A stretch of 46,671 nucleotides of DNA, from positions 1 to 46,671 of the forward strand of contig JBJTOZ010000090.1 in assembly GCA_046074825.1 (NCBI GenBank), given 5' to 3'. The DNA is from JAGVSR01 sp046074825. GTDB taxonomy: Bacteria; Pseudomonadota; Alphaproteobacteria; Rhizobiales; Hyphomicrobiaceae. This document shows positions 8,441-17,259 of the stretch, in pieces. Made by a program: the position numbers and the translations under genes. Within the stretch, counting starts at the first letter, position 1. Every line of letters begins with the position of its first letter. Under the pieces are notes generated by a model. The model made no database searches. It worked only from the letters and a program-made list of their open reading frames with translations, and was not told where the DNA came from.

Positions 8441-9337
8441 CTATGCTTTATCTTTTAAAAGAGCCTTCTTGACCATGAGAAAGTCCCTCCAAGCAAATTT
8501 TTTCGCAGCTGGTGTACGCAAAAGATAAGCTGGATGCAAACTCGCAAGTGTGGGAATAAGTGCATCCCTAATATTCGTCTCAAACCATCTCCCACGAATA
8601 CGTAATATCCCTTCATCTGAACGGAGGATTTGCTTAGCAGCAGAACTGCCAAGCAAAAGAAGAATACTTGGAGAAACAAGTGAGATTTGTTTTTCTAGAA
8701 AAGGCCTGCAAACTTCAGTTTCCTGAGGAGTTGGTGTTCTGTTGCCTGGGGGACGCCAATACACAACATTTGTGATATGAACACTCTTCTCATCTAGTCC
8801 AATTGCTGCAAGCATGCGATCTAAAAGCTGCCCCGCACGCCCAACAAATGGACTGCCCTTTAAATCTTCATCTCTACCAGGGGCCTCTCCTATTATCATC
8901 AAAGAAGCATTTGATGTTCCGCGATAAAAACAAAGGGTCTTAGCAGTCTTCTTGAGGGAACACCCTTCAAAATTCTCTAAAGCTGTTTTTAACTCCTCAA
9001 GATTTTTTACTGTTTTTAGGTTTACTCTAGTGTTTTCAAGAATAGTTTCTAAAGAAACTAAGGAGGAAGCTAGCGGTTGTGTAATACTAGAAGCTTTTTG
9101 TAAAGAGCCTTTAAGATTTTCAGTTTTTGAATGTTTAAGATCTACATCGACTTTGTTTCCCAAGCTTTCAGAAAGGACTTCTTTTGAGCTTTCATCAAGA
9201 AATAATCTGGATGATTGTGAGGGAAATTTTTCTTGATCAAACCAATTATGAGCCTCATCATCAATAACTTCATCAGCCCCCATTTCGATTGTCCACTCCA
9301 AGAGTGCACGGAGTGCTTCATGTGTGGTACTAGACAT
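8441..9337 (-). CDS. Uracil-DNA glycosylase, family 4-like
   Basis: 298 residues. The C-terminal 180 residues carry the glycosylase fold: IIGEAPGRDED (motif 1, water-activating loop), GSPFVGRAGQLLD, NVVYWRPPGNRTP, LLLLGSSAA, and SLHPAYLLR (motif 2, minor-groove loop). The enzyme removes uracil from DNA for base-excision repair. The N-terminal 100 residues are a polar, poorly conserved extension typical of alphaproteobacterial members. Two of the four iron-sulfur cysteine positions of classic family 4 (the CxxC pair and the Cys before RPPGNR, here Trp) are not present, so a 4Fe-4S cluster is doubtful. Confidence 0.9.
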   Translation of the reverse strand: MSSTTHEALRALLEWTIEMGADEVIDDEAHNWFDQEKFPSQSSRLFLDESSKEVLSESLGNKVDVDLKHSKTENLKGSLQKASSITQPLASSLVSLETILENTRVNLKTVKNLEELKTALENFEGCSLKKTAKTLCFYRGTSNASLMIIGEAPGRDEDLKGSPFVGRAGQLLDRMLAAIGLDEKSVHITNVVYWRPPGNRTPTPQETEVCRPFLEKQISLVSPSILLLLGSSAAKQILRSDEGILRIRGRWFETNIRDALIPTLASLHPAYLLRTPAAKKFAWRDFLMVKKALLKDKA

Positions 9338-9414
9338 TATGTTCTCTTATAAATTGTAAGAATGATTGTGTTAATCCAAAAATGGTTTATTTAGGGACTA
9401 ACAAATGATCATGC

Positions 9415-9443
9415 TTGACGTCTTTATCTCTCAGACGTAATCG
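9415..9443 (+). promoter_or_regulatory. Putative sigma70 promoter of the ETF-QO gene
   Basis: TTGACG at 9415-9420 and TAATCG at 9438-9443 are separated by 17 bases, about 50 bases before the ETF-QO start. ACGTCT and AGACGT form an inverted repeat overlapping both boxes, so this could also be a repressor site. The -10 match is weak. Confidence 0.35.
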
Positions 9444-9492
9444 AGGAATTTAGATTTTTTTTGCAAATTAGCAATGGTAGGTTCGTTCAAAT

Positions 9493-11175
9493 ATGGGGAT
9501 TGCAAAAACAGAACTCCCGCCGCGTGATGCGATGGCATTTGATATTGTTATTGTTGGCGCAGGACCTGCTGGACTTTCTGCAAGTATTCGATTGAAGCAG
9601 TTGGCGTTAAAAAATAAACATGAAATCTCAGTCGTAGTTCTCGAAAAGGGATCAGAAGTTGGAGCGCATATTCTCTCAGGAGCAGTCATCGATCCAATTG
9701 GCATAAACACACTCATTCCCGACTGGAAGTCAAAAGGGGCACCAATTGAGACGGAAGTTAAAGAGGACCATTTTCTAATACTGGGTCCGCAAGGAGACAT
9801 CCGGATTCCAAATTTCCTTCTGCCCCCATTGATGAGTAACCATGGTAATTATATTGTAAGCCTTGGAGCACTCTCAAGATGGCTTGCCGAGCAAGCGAGT
9901 ACTCTTGGTGTAGAAATTTATCCAGGATTTTCTGCCTCAGAAATTTTAACAGATACTAATGGAGCTGTCATTGGCGTCGCGACTGGTGATATGGGACTCA
10001 GCCGTGAAGGTGCGCCCAAAGATAATTTCACTCGTGGTATGGAACTTCATGGTAAATATACGATGCTTGCTGAGGGTGCTCGAGGATCTCTAAGCAAAGA
10101 AATTATCAAAAGGTTCTCTTTGGATGCAAACTGTGAACCACAAAAGTATGGCATTGGTTTAAAAGAACTTTGGGAGGTCTCTCCCGATAAACACAGATCA
10201 GGTCTCGTGCAACATTCCTTTGGTTGGCCTCTCGATAATAAAACAGGGGGGGGATCCTTTCTCTATCACTATGGAAAAAATCTCGTTGCTGTCGGCTTTG
10301 TAGTCCACCTCAATTATAAAAACACCTTCCTCTCCCCTTATGAAGAATTTCAACGCTTTAAAACACACCCTGCAATACGAGATGTATTTCACAAGGGTAA
10401 ACGTCTTGCGTATGGGGCTAGAGCTCTCACAGAAGGTGGTTGGCAGTCTCTACCAAAACTGACTTTCCCAGGCGGAATATTACTTGGCTGTTCCGCAGGC
10501 ATGGTCAACGTTCCCCGCATAAAGGGTAGCCACAATGCAATTTTATCTGGTATTGCTGCTGCTGAAACGGCCTATCAAGCGCTCCTGGAACATCGCCAGC
10601 ACGATGAGCTCTCCTCTTACGAGAAGAATGTCCGCACGGGATATATTGGTTCGGACCTCAAATTAGTCCGCAATTCAAAACCTATGTGGTCACGACTTGG
10701 AACAATATTAGGCATCTCTCTCGGCGGATTAGATATGTGGTTTCGCACGATACTCAACGGCTGGTCTCCTTTTGGTACTTGGCGCCATTTAGTTTCGGAT
10801 TACGAGGAATTACAGCCGACAGAAAAAGCTCAAAAGATTTCTTATCCAAAGCCTGACGGGATACTCACATTCGACAAACTTACAAATGTCTCTTTTTCAG
10901 GGACCAATCATGAAGAAAACCAACCAATACATCTGAAACTTTCTGATCCCAAAATCCCAATTAAGGTCAATCTTCCAACTTGGGCAGAACCTGCTCAGAG
11001 ATATTGCCCTGCAGGCGTTTATGAGGTTTTAAATGACGATCAAGGACAAGAAAAATTTCAGATTAATGCCCAAAATTGTGTGCATTGCAAAACATGCGAT
11101 ATTAAAGATCCTAGCCAAAATATCACTTGGGTTTGTCCAGAAGGTGGGGGGGGGCCAAACTACGCGGGAATGTAA
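9493..11175 (+). CDS. Electron transfer flavoprotein-ubiquinone oxidoreductase
   Basis: 560 residues, full family length. It passes electrons from reduced ETF to ubiquinone at the inner membrane, linking fatty-acid and amino-acid oxidation to respiration. The FAD-binding dinucleotide motif is VIVGAGPAGLSA near residue 20. The C-terminal 4Fe-4S domain has YCPAGVY and the CVHCKTCDIKDP ligands, ending in WVCPEGGGGPNYAGM as in known family members. Downstream and upstream neighbours (UDG, TPR protein, ispE) fit a conserved Rhodospirillales order. G8 runs occur near 10246 and 11146. Confidence 0.96.
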   Translation: MGIAKTELPPRDAMAFDIVIVGAGPAGLSASIRLKQLALKNKHEISVVVLEKGSEVGAHILSGAVIDPIGINTLIPDWKSKGAPIETEVKEDHFLILGPQGDIRIPNFLLPPLMSNHGNYIVSLGALSRWLAEQASTLGVEIYPGFSASEILTDTNGAVIGVATGDMGLSREGAPKDNFTRGMELHGKYTMLAEGARGSLSKEIIKRFSLDANCEPQKYGIGLKELWEVSPDKHRSGLVQHSFGWPLDNKTGGGSFLYHYGKNLVAVGFVVHLNYKNTFLSPYEEFQRFKTHPAIRDVFHKGKRLAYGARALTEGGWQSLPKLTFPGGILLGCSAGMVNVPRIKGSHNAILSGIAAAETAYQALLEHRQHDELSSYEKNVRTGYIGSDLKLVRNSKPMWSRLGTILGISLGGLDMWFRTILNGWSPFGTWRHLVSDYEELQPTEKAQKISYPKPDGILTFDKLTNVSFSGTNHEENQPIHLKLSDPKIPIKVNLPTWAEPAQRYCPAGVYEVLNDDQGQEKFQINAQNCVHCKTCDIKDPSQNITWVCPEGGGGPNYAGM

Positions 11176-11336
11176 AAATTTGACATGCTAGTCTCAAATT
11201 TTTTATTTTCAATTTCCTACTAATTACCTTCTATCAAAGGAAAATTGTCTTTTACAATAATATTTAGCACTTAATTGGACGGATTAAATTTCACTCCCTA
11301 TGAAAATTTAATACATTTATTCCCTCAACAATTTCC

Positions 11337-11669
11337 TTATTCGGGATCATCTGGACCATTTCGATCATCCTCAGTATCTTCTTCAGAGGGAGTTCCAAGC
11401 TCTCCTGATGCCCCTTTATCTTTCCTCTCTCCTGCGTCTTTTGCCTGCTGATCGAGGGTTGCATCTTCTTCGCTGCCATCATCCTCGGCCTCTGAGTTAT
11501 TATTTTGAGTAAGAATTTCAACATATTGCTTGCCGGCCACATCCTCTTTTTCAGTGCTGAAAGTTGCCAAACATATGAAAGGTTTGAATATTATAACAGC
11601 GAAAACGGCTGCCATTATGAAAAGAGGGCTTGAGGGAGTATAACCAAATTTCAATAATGAGTTCTTCAT
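11337..11669 (-). CDS. Small membrane-anchored protein with acidic tail
   Basis: 110 residues with no family I recognise. Residues 1-40 form one hydrophobic helix (PLFIMAAVFAVIIFKPFICL), either a signal anchor or an uncleaved signal. The remaining 65 residues are strongly acidic and low in complexity, rich in Glu, Asp, Gly and Ser. A GAAGGG ribosome-binding site upstream of ATG supports translation. It is convergent with ETF-QO. An overlapping frame on the same strand is likely a shadow. Confidence 0.55.
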   Translation of the reverse strand: MKNSLLKFGYTPSSPLFIMAAVFAVIIFKPFICLATFSTEKEDVAGKQYVEILTQNNNSEAEDDGSEEDATLDQQAKDAGERKDKGASGELGTPSEEDTEDDRNGPDDPE

Positions 11670-11814
11670 GATTACACCCTTCTGTAAACTCTAAAGGATT
11701 TTTAAAGAAACTGAGATAGCAAATAAAATATGCGGCTAGACTTTAATATATGAATTTATTGATCCCCTTAGTTAGAATAAGAGAAAGTTTTTTAAAAATA
11801 GCTAAGTTTTAAAC

Positions 11815-11827
11815 CAGATGCCATCTG
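11815..11827. repeat. Short palindrome upstream of the TPR gene
   Basis: CAGATG and CATCTG flank a single base, 133 bases upstream of the TPR protein start. It may be an operator half-site pair. Arms of six bases can occur by chance. Confidence 0.2.
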
Positions 11828-11959
11828 ATTTTGCATGAAAAATAAAAAGATGCTCTTTGAGAGAAGATGTCATCATTGGGCCACTAATTTTACTAGTTTT
11901 ATTAAAATAGCGCCTTTATATTAAATTAGTGCTGATTAGTGCCAAACGGATACTCTTTG

Positions 11960-14104
11960 ATGTTTCATTTAAAAAATAATAAAAGTACTTCCAAACGATT
12001 ATCGATTTCAATTTTAGTACCTCTCATAATGGGTTTGAGCTTACCCTCAAGAGCAGAAAAAACCGAAACATTTAATGTTACACCAAGTCTTTCCGGAAGC
12101 TACCTCGCAGGACGATTTGCGCGAACGGATAATGACACCTTAAACGCTGCTGAGTTTTATGAAAATGCGCTGACTTTAGATCCTACAAATGATCTGCTCT
12201 TGGAGCAGACACTCTTAATGCAGGCCTCTCAAGGATCGTGGAATCGAGCAGTACCCCTCTCCGAAACTTTAGTCATTGAAGAACCAAAACACCGTATGGC
12301 TCGCATAATTCTTGGTCTTCATGCTTTTAAAGAGGGAAATTTTAAGAGGGCTGAAAAAGAATTCAATGCAGCCGCTTCAGGACCTATTGGTGAAATAACA
12401 AGCGCATTATCGTTAGCTTGGACCAAAATAGCTCAAAAGGATCTTACTGGCGCACTTGAGTCGCTCAGCGTTTCAACAAAAGCCGATTGGGCACAATTCT
12501 ATTTACTCTATCATCGCGCCCTTATTTGCGATGTTGCAGGACGATCAAAAGAAGCAAAAGGCTCCTATGAGAAACTTTTTCAAAAAGATGGGAGAACCCT
12601 TAGAACAGCCTTAGCCTATGCACGTAGTCTCGCCCATACGGGAGATTTTCAAGCGGCTAAAACGAAGCTCACAGAATTTACATCTCAATCCCAATTTGAG
12701 GGACATGCACTCGCTCGAAGTCTCATGTCTGAATTAGAATTAAGAAAGAAATTACCTCTTCTTGTGAGCACACCGTCTGAAGGATTGACTGAAGTTTTTT
12801 ATGGCCTCGGAGAGTCTCTTATTGGGGAAGGTGCGATAGGTGTGGGGGTTATTTATCTTCAAATGGCTCTTTATATTACCCCTGGACATCCATTTTCTTT
12901 AGCGGCCCTTGCAAATGCCTATGAAGCAAACAAACAGTATAAAGATGCTATCGAAATGTATGATCGCATCCCAAAAGGCTCACCTCTCGAAACCGCAATC
13001 GAAATTCGCAAGGCTTTAAACCTTAATTCTTTGGACAAAACAGACGAAGCACGTTCTGTTTTAGAAAAGCTGCTCTCAACCGTATCAAGCGCAGAGGATG
13101 AAACCCGAGGTCAACCTTCCCCCACCTCAGAGCCTAATTTGACACTGGAGCAAATCAATGTGAATTTTAGAGGCCGGATCTTGCAGAATGGTGCTCAAGG
13201 AGATGACGTTCGAACAGTACAAACCTTACTAAGAAACCTTGGCTACGATAATGATAAAACCTTTGATGGAAATTACACTCAAAACACTGAGAACTCAGTA
13301 AAAAAATTCCAAAAGGACAACAACCTTTTCGCAGACGGAAGAGTTGGAAAGTTAACTTTTGAAAAATTAATAAAAGTTGCAAAATTAAAAGAAAATCAAA
13401 TAAATATTCCCTTTTCAAAAACTTCCCAAGAAAAGGAAGCACAAAACTTAAAAAAGAAAATTGGCAAGATTGAAGAGCTACAAATTCTAGATGCTCTAGG
13501 AAATATTTTACGCTCTCGAAAGCTTTATGCCGAAGCTGTCTCAGTATACGATCGTGCGATTGGGCTCATCCCTGTCCCCGAGCAGAAGCACTGGATCTAC
13601 TTTTATGCCCGTGGGACATCTTATGAAAGAATTAAAAAATGGACTTTAGCAGAAATAGATCTCAAAAAAGCACTCGAACTTTATCCTGATCAACCATTAG
13701 CTCTCAACTACCTTGGATATTCATGGGTAGATCAGGGTATTAACCTTGATCAAGGCATGCAACTCATTGAACGAGCCGTTTCGTTAAAACCCGATGATGG
13801 TTATATTGTCGATAGTTTAGGATGGGCTCATTTTAAGAGAAAAAATTTTAAAGAGGCTGTAAGATATCTGGAGAGAGCCGTTGAATTACGACCAGATGAT
13901 CCTGTTCTGAATGATCACTTGGGAGATGCTCTCTGGCAAGTCGGCCGTCAACGTGAGGCAAAGTTTCAATGGGATCAATCTCTTTCACTCAATCCTGAAC
14001 CAGAAGACGCAGCTAAGACACGAACTAAAATTCAGGAAGGCCTCACCCTTGAAGAAACTTCTCCTCACACGCTCGCTGATAGCGATAAATTCATCGCCCC
14101 CTGA
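11960..14104 (+). CDS. Exported TPR protein with embedded peptidoglycan-binding domain
   Basis: About 714 residues. Residues 10-35 form a signal peptide (LSISILVPLIMGLSLPSRA). TPR-like helical pairs follow to about residue 360, then a linker. At about 400-470 sits a PG_binding_1 domain with QGDDVRTVQTLLRNLGY, TFDGNYTQNTENSVKKFQ and DGRVGKLTFEKL. A second TPR block, including classical repeats such as PDDGYIVDSLGWAHFKR and the following copy, runs to the end. ATG at 11960 follows a GGAT site; a GTG 21 bases upstream is possible. In related genomes a TPR protein stands upstream of ispE, as here; the wall-binding insertion is unusual. A periplasmic scaffold anchored to peptidoglycan is inferred. 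Confidence 0.85.
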   Translation: MFHLKNNKSTSKRLSISILVPLIMGLSLPSRAEKTETFNVTPSLSGSYLAGRFARTDNDTLNAAEFYENALTLDPTNDLLLEQTLLMQASQGSWNRAVPLSETLVIEEPKHRMARIILGLHAFKEGNFKRAEKEFNAAASGPIGEITSALSLAWTKIAQKDLTGALESLSVSTKADWAQFYLLYHRALICDVAGRSKEAKGSYEKLFQKDGRTLRTALAYARSLAHTGDFQAAKTKLTEFTSQSQFEGHALARSLMSELELRKKLPLLVSTPSEGLTEVFYGLGESLIGEGAIGVGVIYLQMALYITPGHPFSLAALANAYEANKQYKDAIEMYDRIPKGSPLETAIEIRKALNLNSLDKTDEARSVLEKLLSTVSSAEDETRGQPSPTSEPNLTLEQINVNFRGRILQNGAQGDDVRTVQTLLRNLGYDNDKTFDGNYTQNTENSVKKFQKDNNLFADGRVGKLTFEKLIKVAKLKENQINIPFSKTSQEKEAQNLKKKIGKIEELQILDALGNILRSRKLYAEAVSVYDRAIGLIPVPEQKHWIYFYARGTSYERIKKWTLAEIDLKKALELYPDQPLALNYLGYSWVDQGINLDQGMQLIERAVSLKPDDGYIVDSLGWAHFKRKNFKEAVRYLERAVELRPDDPVLNDHLGDALWQVGRQREAKFQWDQSLSLNPEPEDAAKTRTKIQEGLTLEETSPHTLADSDKFIAP

Positions 14105-14189
14105 AGTAATATCCTCGAAAATCCCTGTTTAAAACCTTCTTTAATACATCTGGAAATCATCTTAACCTGACATAACCTTTTATTCGCTC

Positions 14190-15065
14190 ATGGAGTTAAT
14201 TGAAGAAGCAAGAGCAAAAATAAATCTCACATTGAATGTCATTGGCCGTCTCGATAACGGGTATCATGCTCTCCATAGCCTCGTCGGCTTTGCAAATATA
14301 GGCGACCGTATTCAATTTAGTCCTGGATCAAAAATAGAAATTGAAGAACTAGGCCCCTTTGCCAAAGACTTGAAAGGTCCCAATGTTTTAAAAAAAGTCT
14401 TTGAAATTCTACAAAAAAAATATCCTCACCTTCTTCTCGGCCGCGTCAGTCTTCAAAAAAATCTCCCAGTTGCTTCAGGGATTGGAGGAGGATCTGCCGA
14501 CGCAGCCGCACTTCTTAGAGCAATTAAAAAAACGAACACACAACTTCAAGACCAAATAAGTTGGGAAGAAATAGCCCGTGAAGTCGGCGCTGATGTTCCT
14601 GTATGCATGGAAAATAAAGCCGTCTGGATGAGCGGAATTGGTCACACTCTTCATCTACTAAAAAAACCTCTACCTCTACTACACCTCCTCCTCATCAACC
14701 CAATGGTTCCTGTTCCTATTGACAAGACTACTCAAGTTTTTAAAATGTTAAAAGCAAAAAGAATTAAGGAAGAAGAAGCCGAGGCTCATCTATCTTTTCC
14801 AGAATTTCTTAATAAAAAAGCGCTCTTTGACTTCATAAAAAGAAAACAAAATGATTTGTTACCGCCTGCTAGAAAATTAATACCAGAAATATCGATAATT
14901 CTTGAAGTTCTTCAGAAATGTGAAGGCCTTGAAATTGCGTCACTCTCAGGCGCAGGCCCAACGTGCTTTGGAATATTTAGCAATTCCCGAATGGTAGAAA
15001 CTGCCCAGCAGTTGATTTCCGAAGATCACCCCTCTTGGTGGATGAGACCTGCATCATTAGTTTAG
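14190..15065 (+). CDS. ispE: 4-diphosphocytidyl-2-C-methyl-D-erythritol kinase
   Basis: 291 residues. IspE phosphorylates CDP-ME in the MEP pathway to isoprenoid precursors. The N-terminal ARAKINLTLNVIGRLDNGYH motif positions the substrate; the GHMP-kinase ATP loop is PVASGIGGGSADAAALL; the third GHMP motif is SLSGAGPTCFGIF near the C-terminus. It is convergent with the polyprenyl diphosphate synthase gene 24 bases downstream, a related function. It ends in TAG. Confidence 0.95.
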   Translation: MELIEEARAKINLTLNVIGRLDNGYHALHSLVGFANIGDRIQFSPGSKIEIEELGPFAKDLKGPNVLKKVFEILQKKYPHLLLGRVSLQKNLPVASGIGGGSADAAALLRAIKKTNTQLQDQISWEEIAREVGADVPVCMENKAVWMSGIGHTLHLLKKPLPLLHLLLINPMVPVPIDKTTQVFKMLKAKRIKEEEAEAHLSFPEFLNKKALFDFIKRKQNDLLPPARKLIPEISIILEVLQKCEGLEIASLSGAGPTCFGIFSNSRMVETAQQLISEDHPSWWMRPASLV

Positions 15066-15089
15066 AAACTATCGATTGTTTGCTTGATA

Positions 15090-16106
15090 TCAGTGATTGC
15101 GATCAATGGAAAAATTAATCAGTTCTTGAAGAGCTCGCTTTTGAGGACTACTTGGAAAAATTGCCAGAGCGTCTCGCGCTATTGCTCCATAAGCTCGCGC
15201 GCGTTCAATAGTATCTTCTAGAGCATTATGTTTGCGCATCAAAGAAATGGCATTCTGTATGTCACCCTCTTTTATATTCCCTTCAACTATGGTTCTATTC
15301 CAAAACAGACGTTCCGAATTATCTCCACGACGAAAGGAAAGTATAATTGGTAGAGTAATTTTTCCTTCTCGAAAATCATCGCCTACTGTTTTGCCAAGAT
15401 CTTTACTATCACCTGAGTAGTCAAGAGCATCATCAACAAGCTGAAAAGCTAAACCAAGATTTTTTCCGTAAGAACGCAAAGCTGCCTGCTCTTCAACCGG
15501 ACGTCCAGATAGAGCTGCGCCAACCTCAGCTGCTGCCAAAAATAAAGCAGCAGTTTTAGCTGTTATGATAGCTAAGTATTCATCCTCTGTTGTGGTAACA
15601 TTCTTTGCAGCAGCAAGCTGCATAACTTCACCTTCAGCAATAACAGCAGCGGCATTGGAAAGTATTTTAAGAACCTGCATACATCCTACATCAACAAGCA
15701 TTCTAAAGGCTTGGCCTAATAGAAAATCACCGACTAGAATGCTACCCTGGTTTCCCCAAACAAGACGTGCTGTTTTATACCCACGACGTGCATCACTTTC
15801 ATCTACGACATCATCATGGAGCAATGTGGCCGTATGCATAAATTCTATAGCAGAAGAAACTCGTACATGCCCTCTTCCCTGATACCCACAGAGCTTTGCC
15901 GAAGCTATAGCAATCATCGGCCTTAATCTTTTTCCTCCAGAAGTAATCAGATGTTGCGCTATTTGAGGAATGAGATTCACATCCGATATTGCTTTATCGA
16001 GTATAATACGGTTGACCTCCTCCATATCTTCAGAAACCAACTGTAAGAGTGGTTTAATACTCTCTGAGGAGGATCTCAGATCATCAAAAGGAACAACTAC
16101 GCCCAC
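15090..16106 (-). CDS. All-trans polyprenyl diphosphate synthase
   Basis: 338 residues. It elongates FPP with IPP to the long side chain of ubiquinone. The first aspartate-rich motif LLHDDVVDESDARRG and second LVDDALDY bind Mg and diphosphate; GGKRLRPM and KTAALFLAAAEVGA are family segments. Chain length (octa-, nona- or decaprenyl) cannot be read here, though alphaproteobacteria often make decaprenyl. The start is GTG (MGVVVPFDD). Convergent with ispE. Confidence 0.93.
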   Translation of the reverse strand: MGVVVPFDDLRSSSESIKPLLQLVSEDMEEVNRIILDKAISDVNLIPQIAQHLITSGGKRLRPMIAIASAKLCGYQGRGHVRVSSAIEFMHTATLLHDDVVDESDARRGYKTARLVWGNQGSILVGDFLLGQAFRMLVDVGCMQVLKILSNAAAVIAEGEVMQLAAAKNVTTTEDEYLAIITAKTAALFLAAAEVGAALSGRPVEEQAALRSYGKNLGLAFQLVDDALDYSGDSKDLGKTVGDDFREGKITLPIILSFRRGDNSERLFWNRTIVEGNIKEGDIQNAISLMRKHNALEDTIERARAYGAIARDALAIFPSSPQKRALQELINFSIDRNH

Positions 16107-16203
16107 TGATTATTTTCCCAAAAAAGTAATTAAAGATCTAATCTTCGCTTAACTAAAAATATTCTAATATAAATTCTAGGGATTGGGAATAAGGAAAAAA
16201 ATA

Positions 16204-16352
16204 ATGACTATCTTTTAACGCGCCAATATCGATTATGTGATTTTTAAATAACGTGTAAATTCATGGAGGGCAGTGCAGAAAGTAACCCCCGGTCTTAGGG
16301 CGAATACTTCATAATGTATTCTCCAGATTTTATAATTTTATTAAGGCAAAAG
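16204..16352 (+). pseudogene. Probable remnant of a DUF2007 gene
   Basis: In the 298-base gap between polyprenyl synthase and methyltransferase, fragments in two frames resemble DUF2007. ANIDYVIF at about 16223-16246 resembles the family's AGIDYxVxD. In another frame MEGSAESNPRS at 16263-16295 resembles the conserved EGSxGxxPRR. Stops and a frame change break it. The position is where many alphaproteobacteria carry the gene. The resemblance is judged by eye, so this is tentative. Confidence 0.4.
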
Positions 16353-16404
16353 ATCCAATTCGATTTTAAACATCCTTTTTAACCAAGAGACATGACATTC
16401 TAGT

Positions 16405-17217
16405 ATGCATTCTTTTTCTAGCACTTCTTCTTTGGAAGAGGAAAATAATTTCACTGATGATGCTTTCCTTGATGGAAAAATCCATATATTGCAGCCTTTA
16501 AAGGGATACAGAGCAGGAATTGACGCTGTACTTCTTGCATCCACCATAGCCCATGCGCATCGCAAAACTTTAAATATTCTCGATTGTGGAGCAGGTGTTG
16601 GTACAGTTGGTCTTTGCGTCGCAGTTCGCTGTCCATCAGCTGTGGTTACACTTGTTGAAAAGGAGGATCTTTTGTGCGAACTCGCACAACAAAATATTCT
16701 ACGCAATGGTCTTCAAAACCACGTCACAGTAGTCAAAGGAGACTTGACCTTAAAAGCAAACAATAAAGATGCCCCTAAACTTAAAACTGAGAGCTTTGAT
16801 TACGTTCTTGCAAATCCCCCTTTTCATATAACTGGGCAGAACACCAAAGCCAAAAACACATTAAAAAATATTTCACATACTATGGACATGGATACACTTG
16901 ATCTCTGGATTAAATTTGCAGCCCGCTTGACACGCCCTGGAGGTCGATACACTTTGATACATAAAGCAGCTGAACTTTCTCGCCTTACAAACCTTCTTAA
17001 GGGAAGATTTGGAAATCTTACTATTCGACCCATACACTCCAATATTCAAGAAAAAGCTATCCGTATTTTAATTGAAGGGCAAAAAGGGAGTAAAAAAGAG
17101 CTGCAAATCTTGCCCCCTCTTATTCTTCATAAAAAAAACAAAGAATTTACAAGAGGAGTAAGCCGCATTTTAAGAGACGGGCTTAGTTTAACGCAGGCTC
17201 TAGACCCCATAGAGTAA
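16405..17217 (+). CDS. TrmN6/YfiC-like SAM-dependent methyltransferase
   Basis: 270 residues. The start LDGKIHILQPLKGYRAGIDAVLLAS matches the family's characteristic segment. SAM-binding motif I is ILDCGAGVGTVGLC; the catalytic NPPF motif appears as YVLANPPFHITG, typical of N6-adenine methyltransferases. The E. coli relative modifies A37 of tRNA1(Val). The C-terminal GxxxxxQxF... region is short but complete. The S49 peptidase follows 42 bases downstream on the same strand. Confidence 0.88.
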   Translation: MHSFSSTSSLEEENNFTDDAFLDGKIHILQPLKGYRAGIDAVLLASTIAHAHRKTLNILDCGAGVGTVGLCVAVRCPSAVVTLVEKEDLLCELAQQNILRNGLQNHVTVVKGDLTLKANNKDAPKLKTESFDYVLANPPFHITGQNTKAKNTLKNISHTMDMDTLDLWIKFAARLTRPGGRYTLIHKAAELSRLTNLLKGRFGNLTIRPIHSNIQEKAIRILIEGQKGSKKELQILPPLILHKKNKEFTRGVSRILRDGLSLTQALDPIE

Positions 17218-17259
17218 GATATATGATGAAAATAGATTTTAAGAGGACGGAAAATAAAA

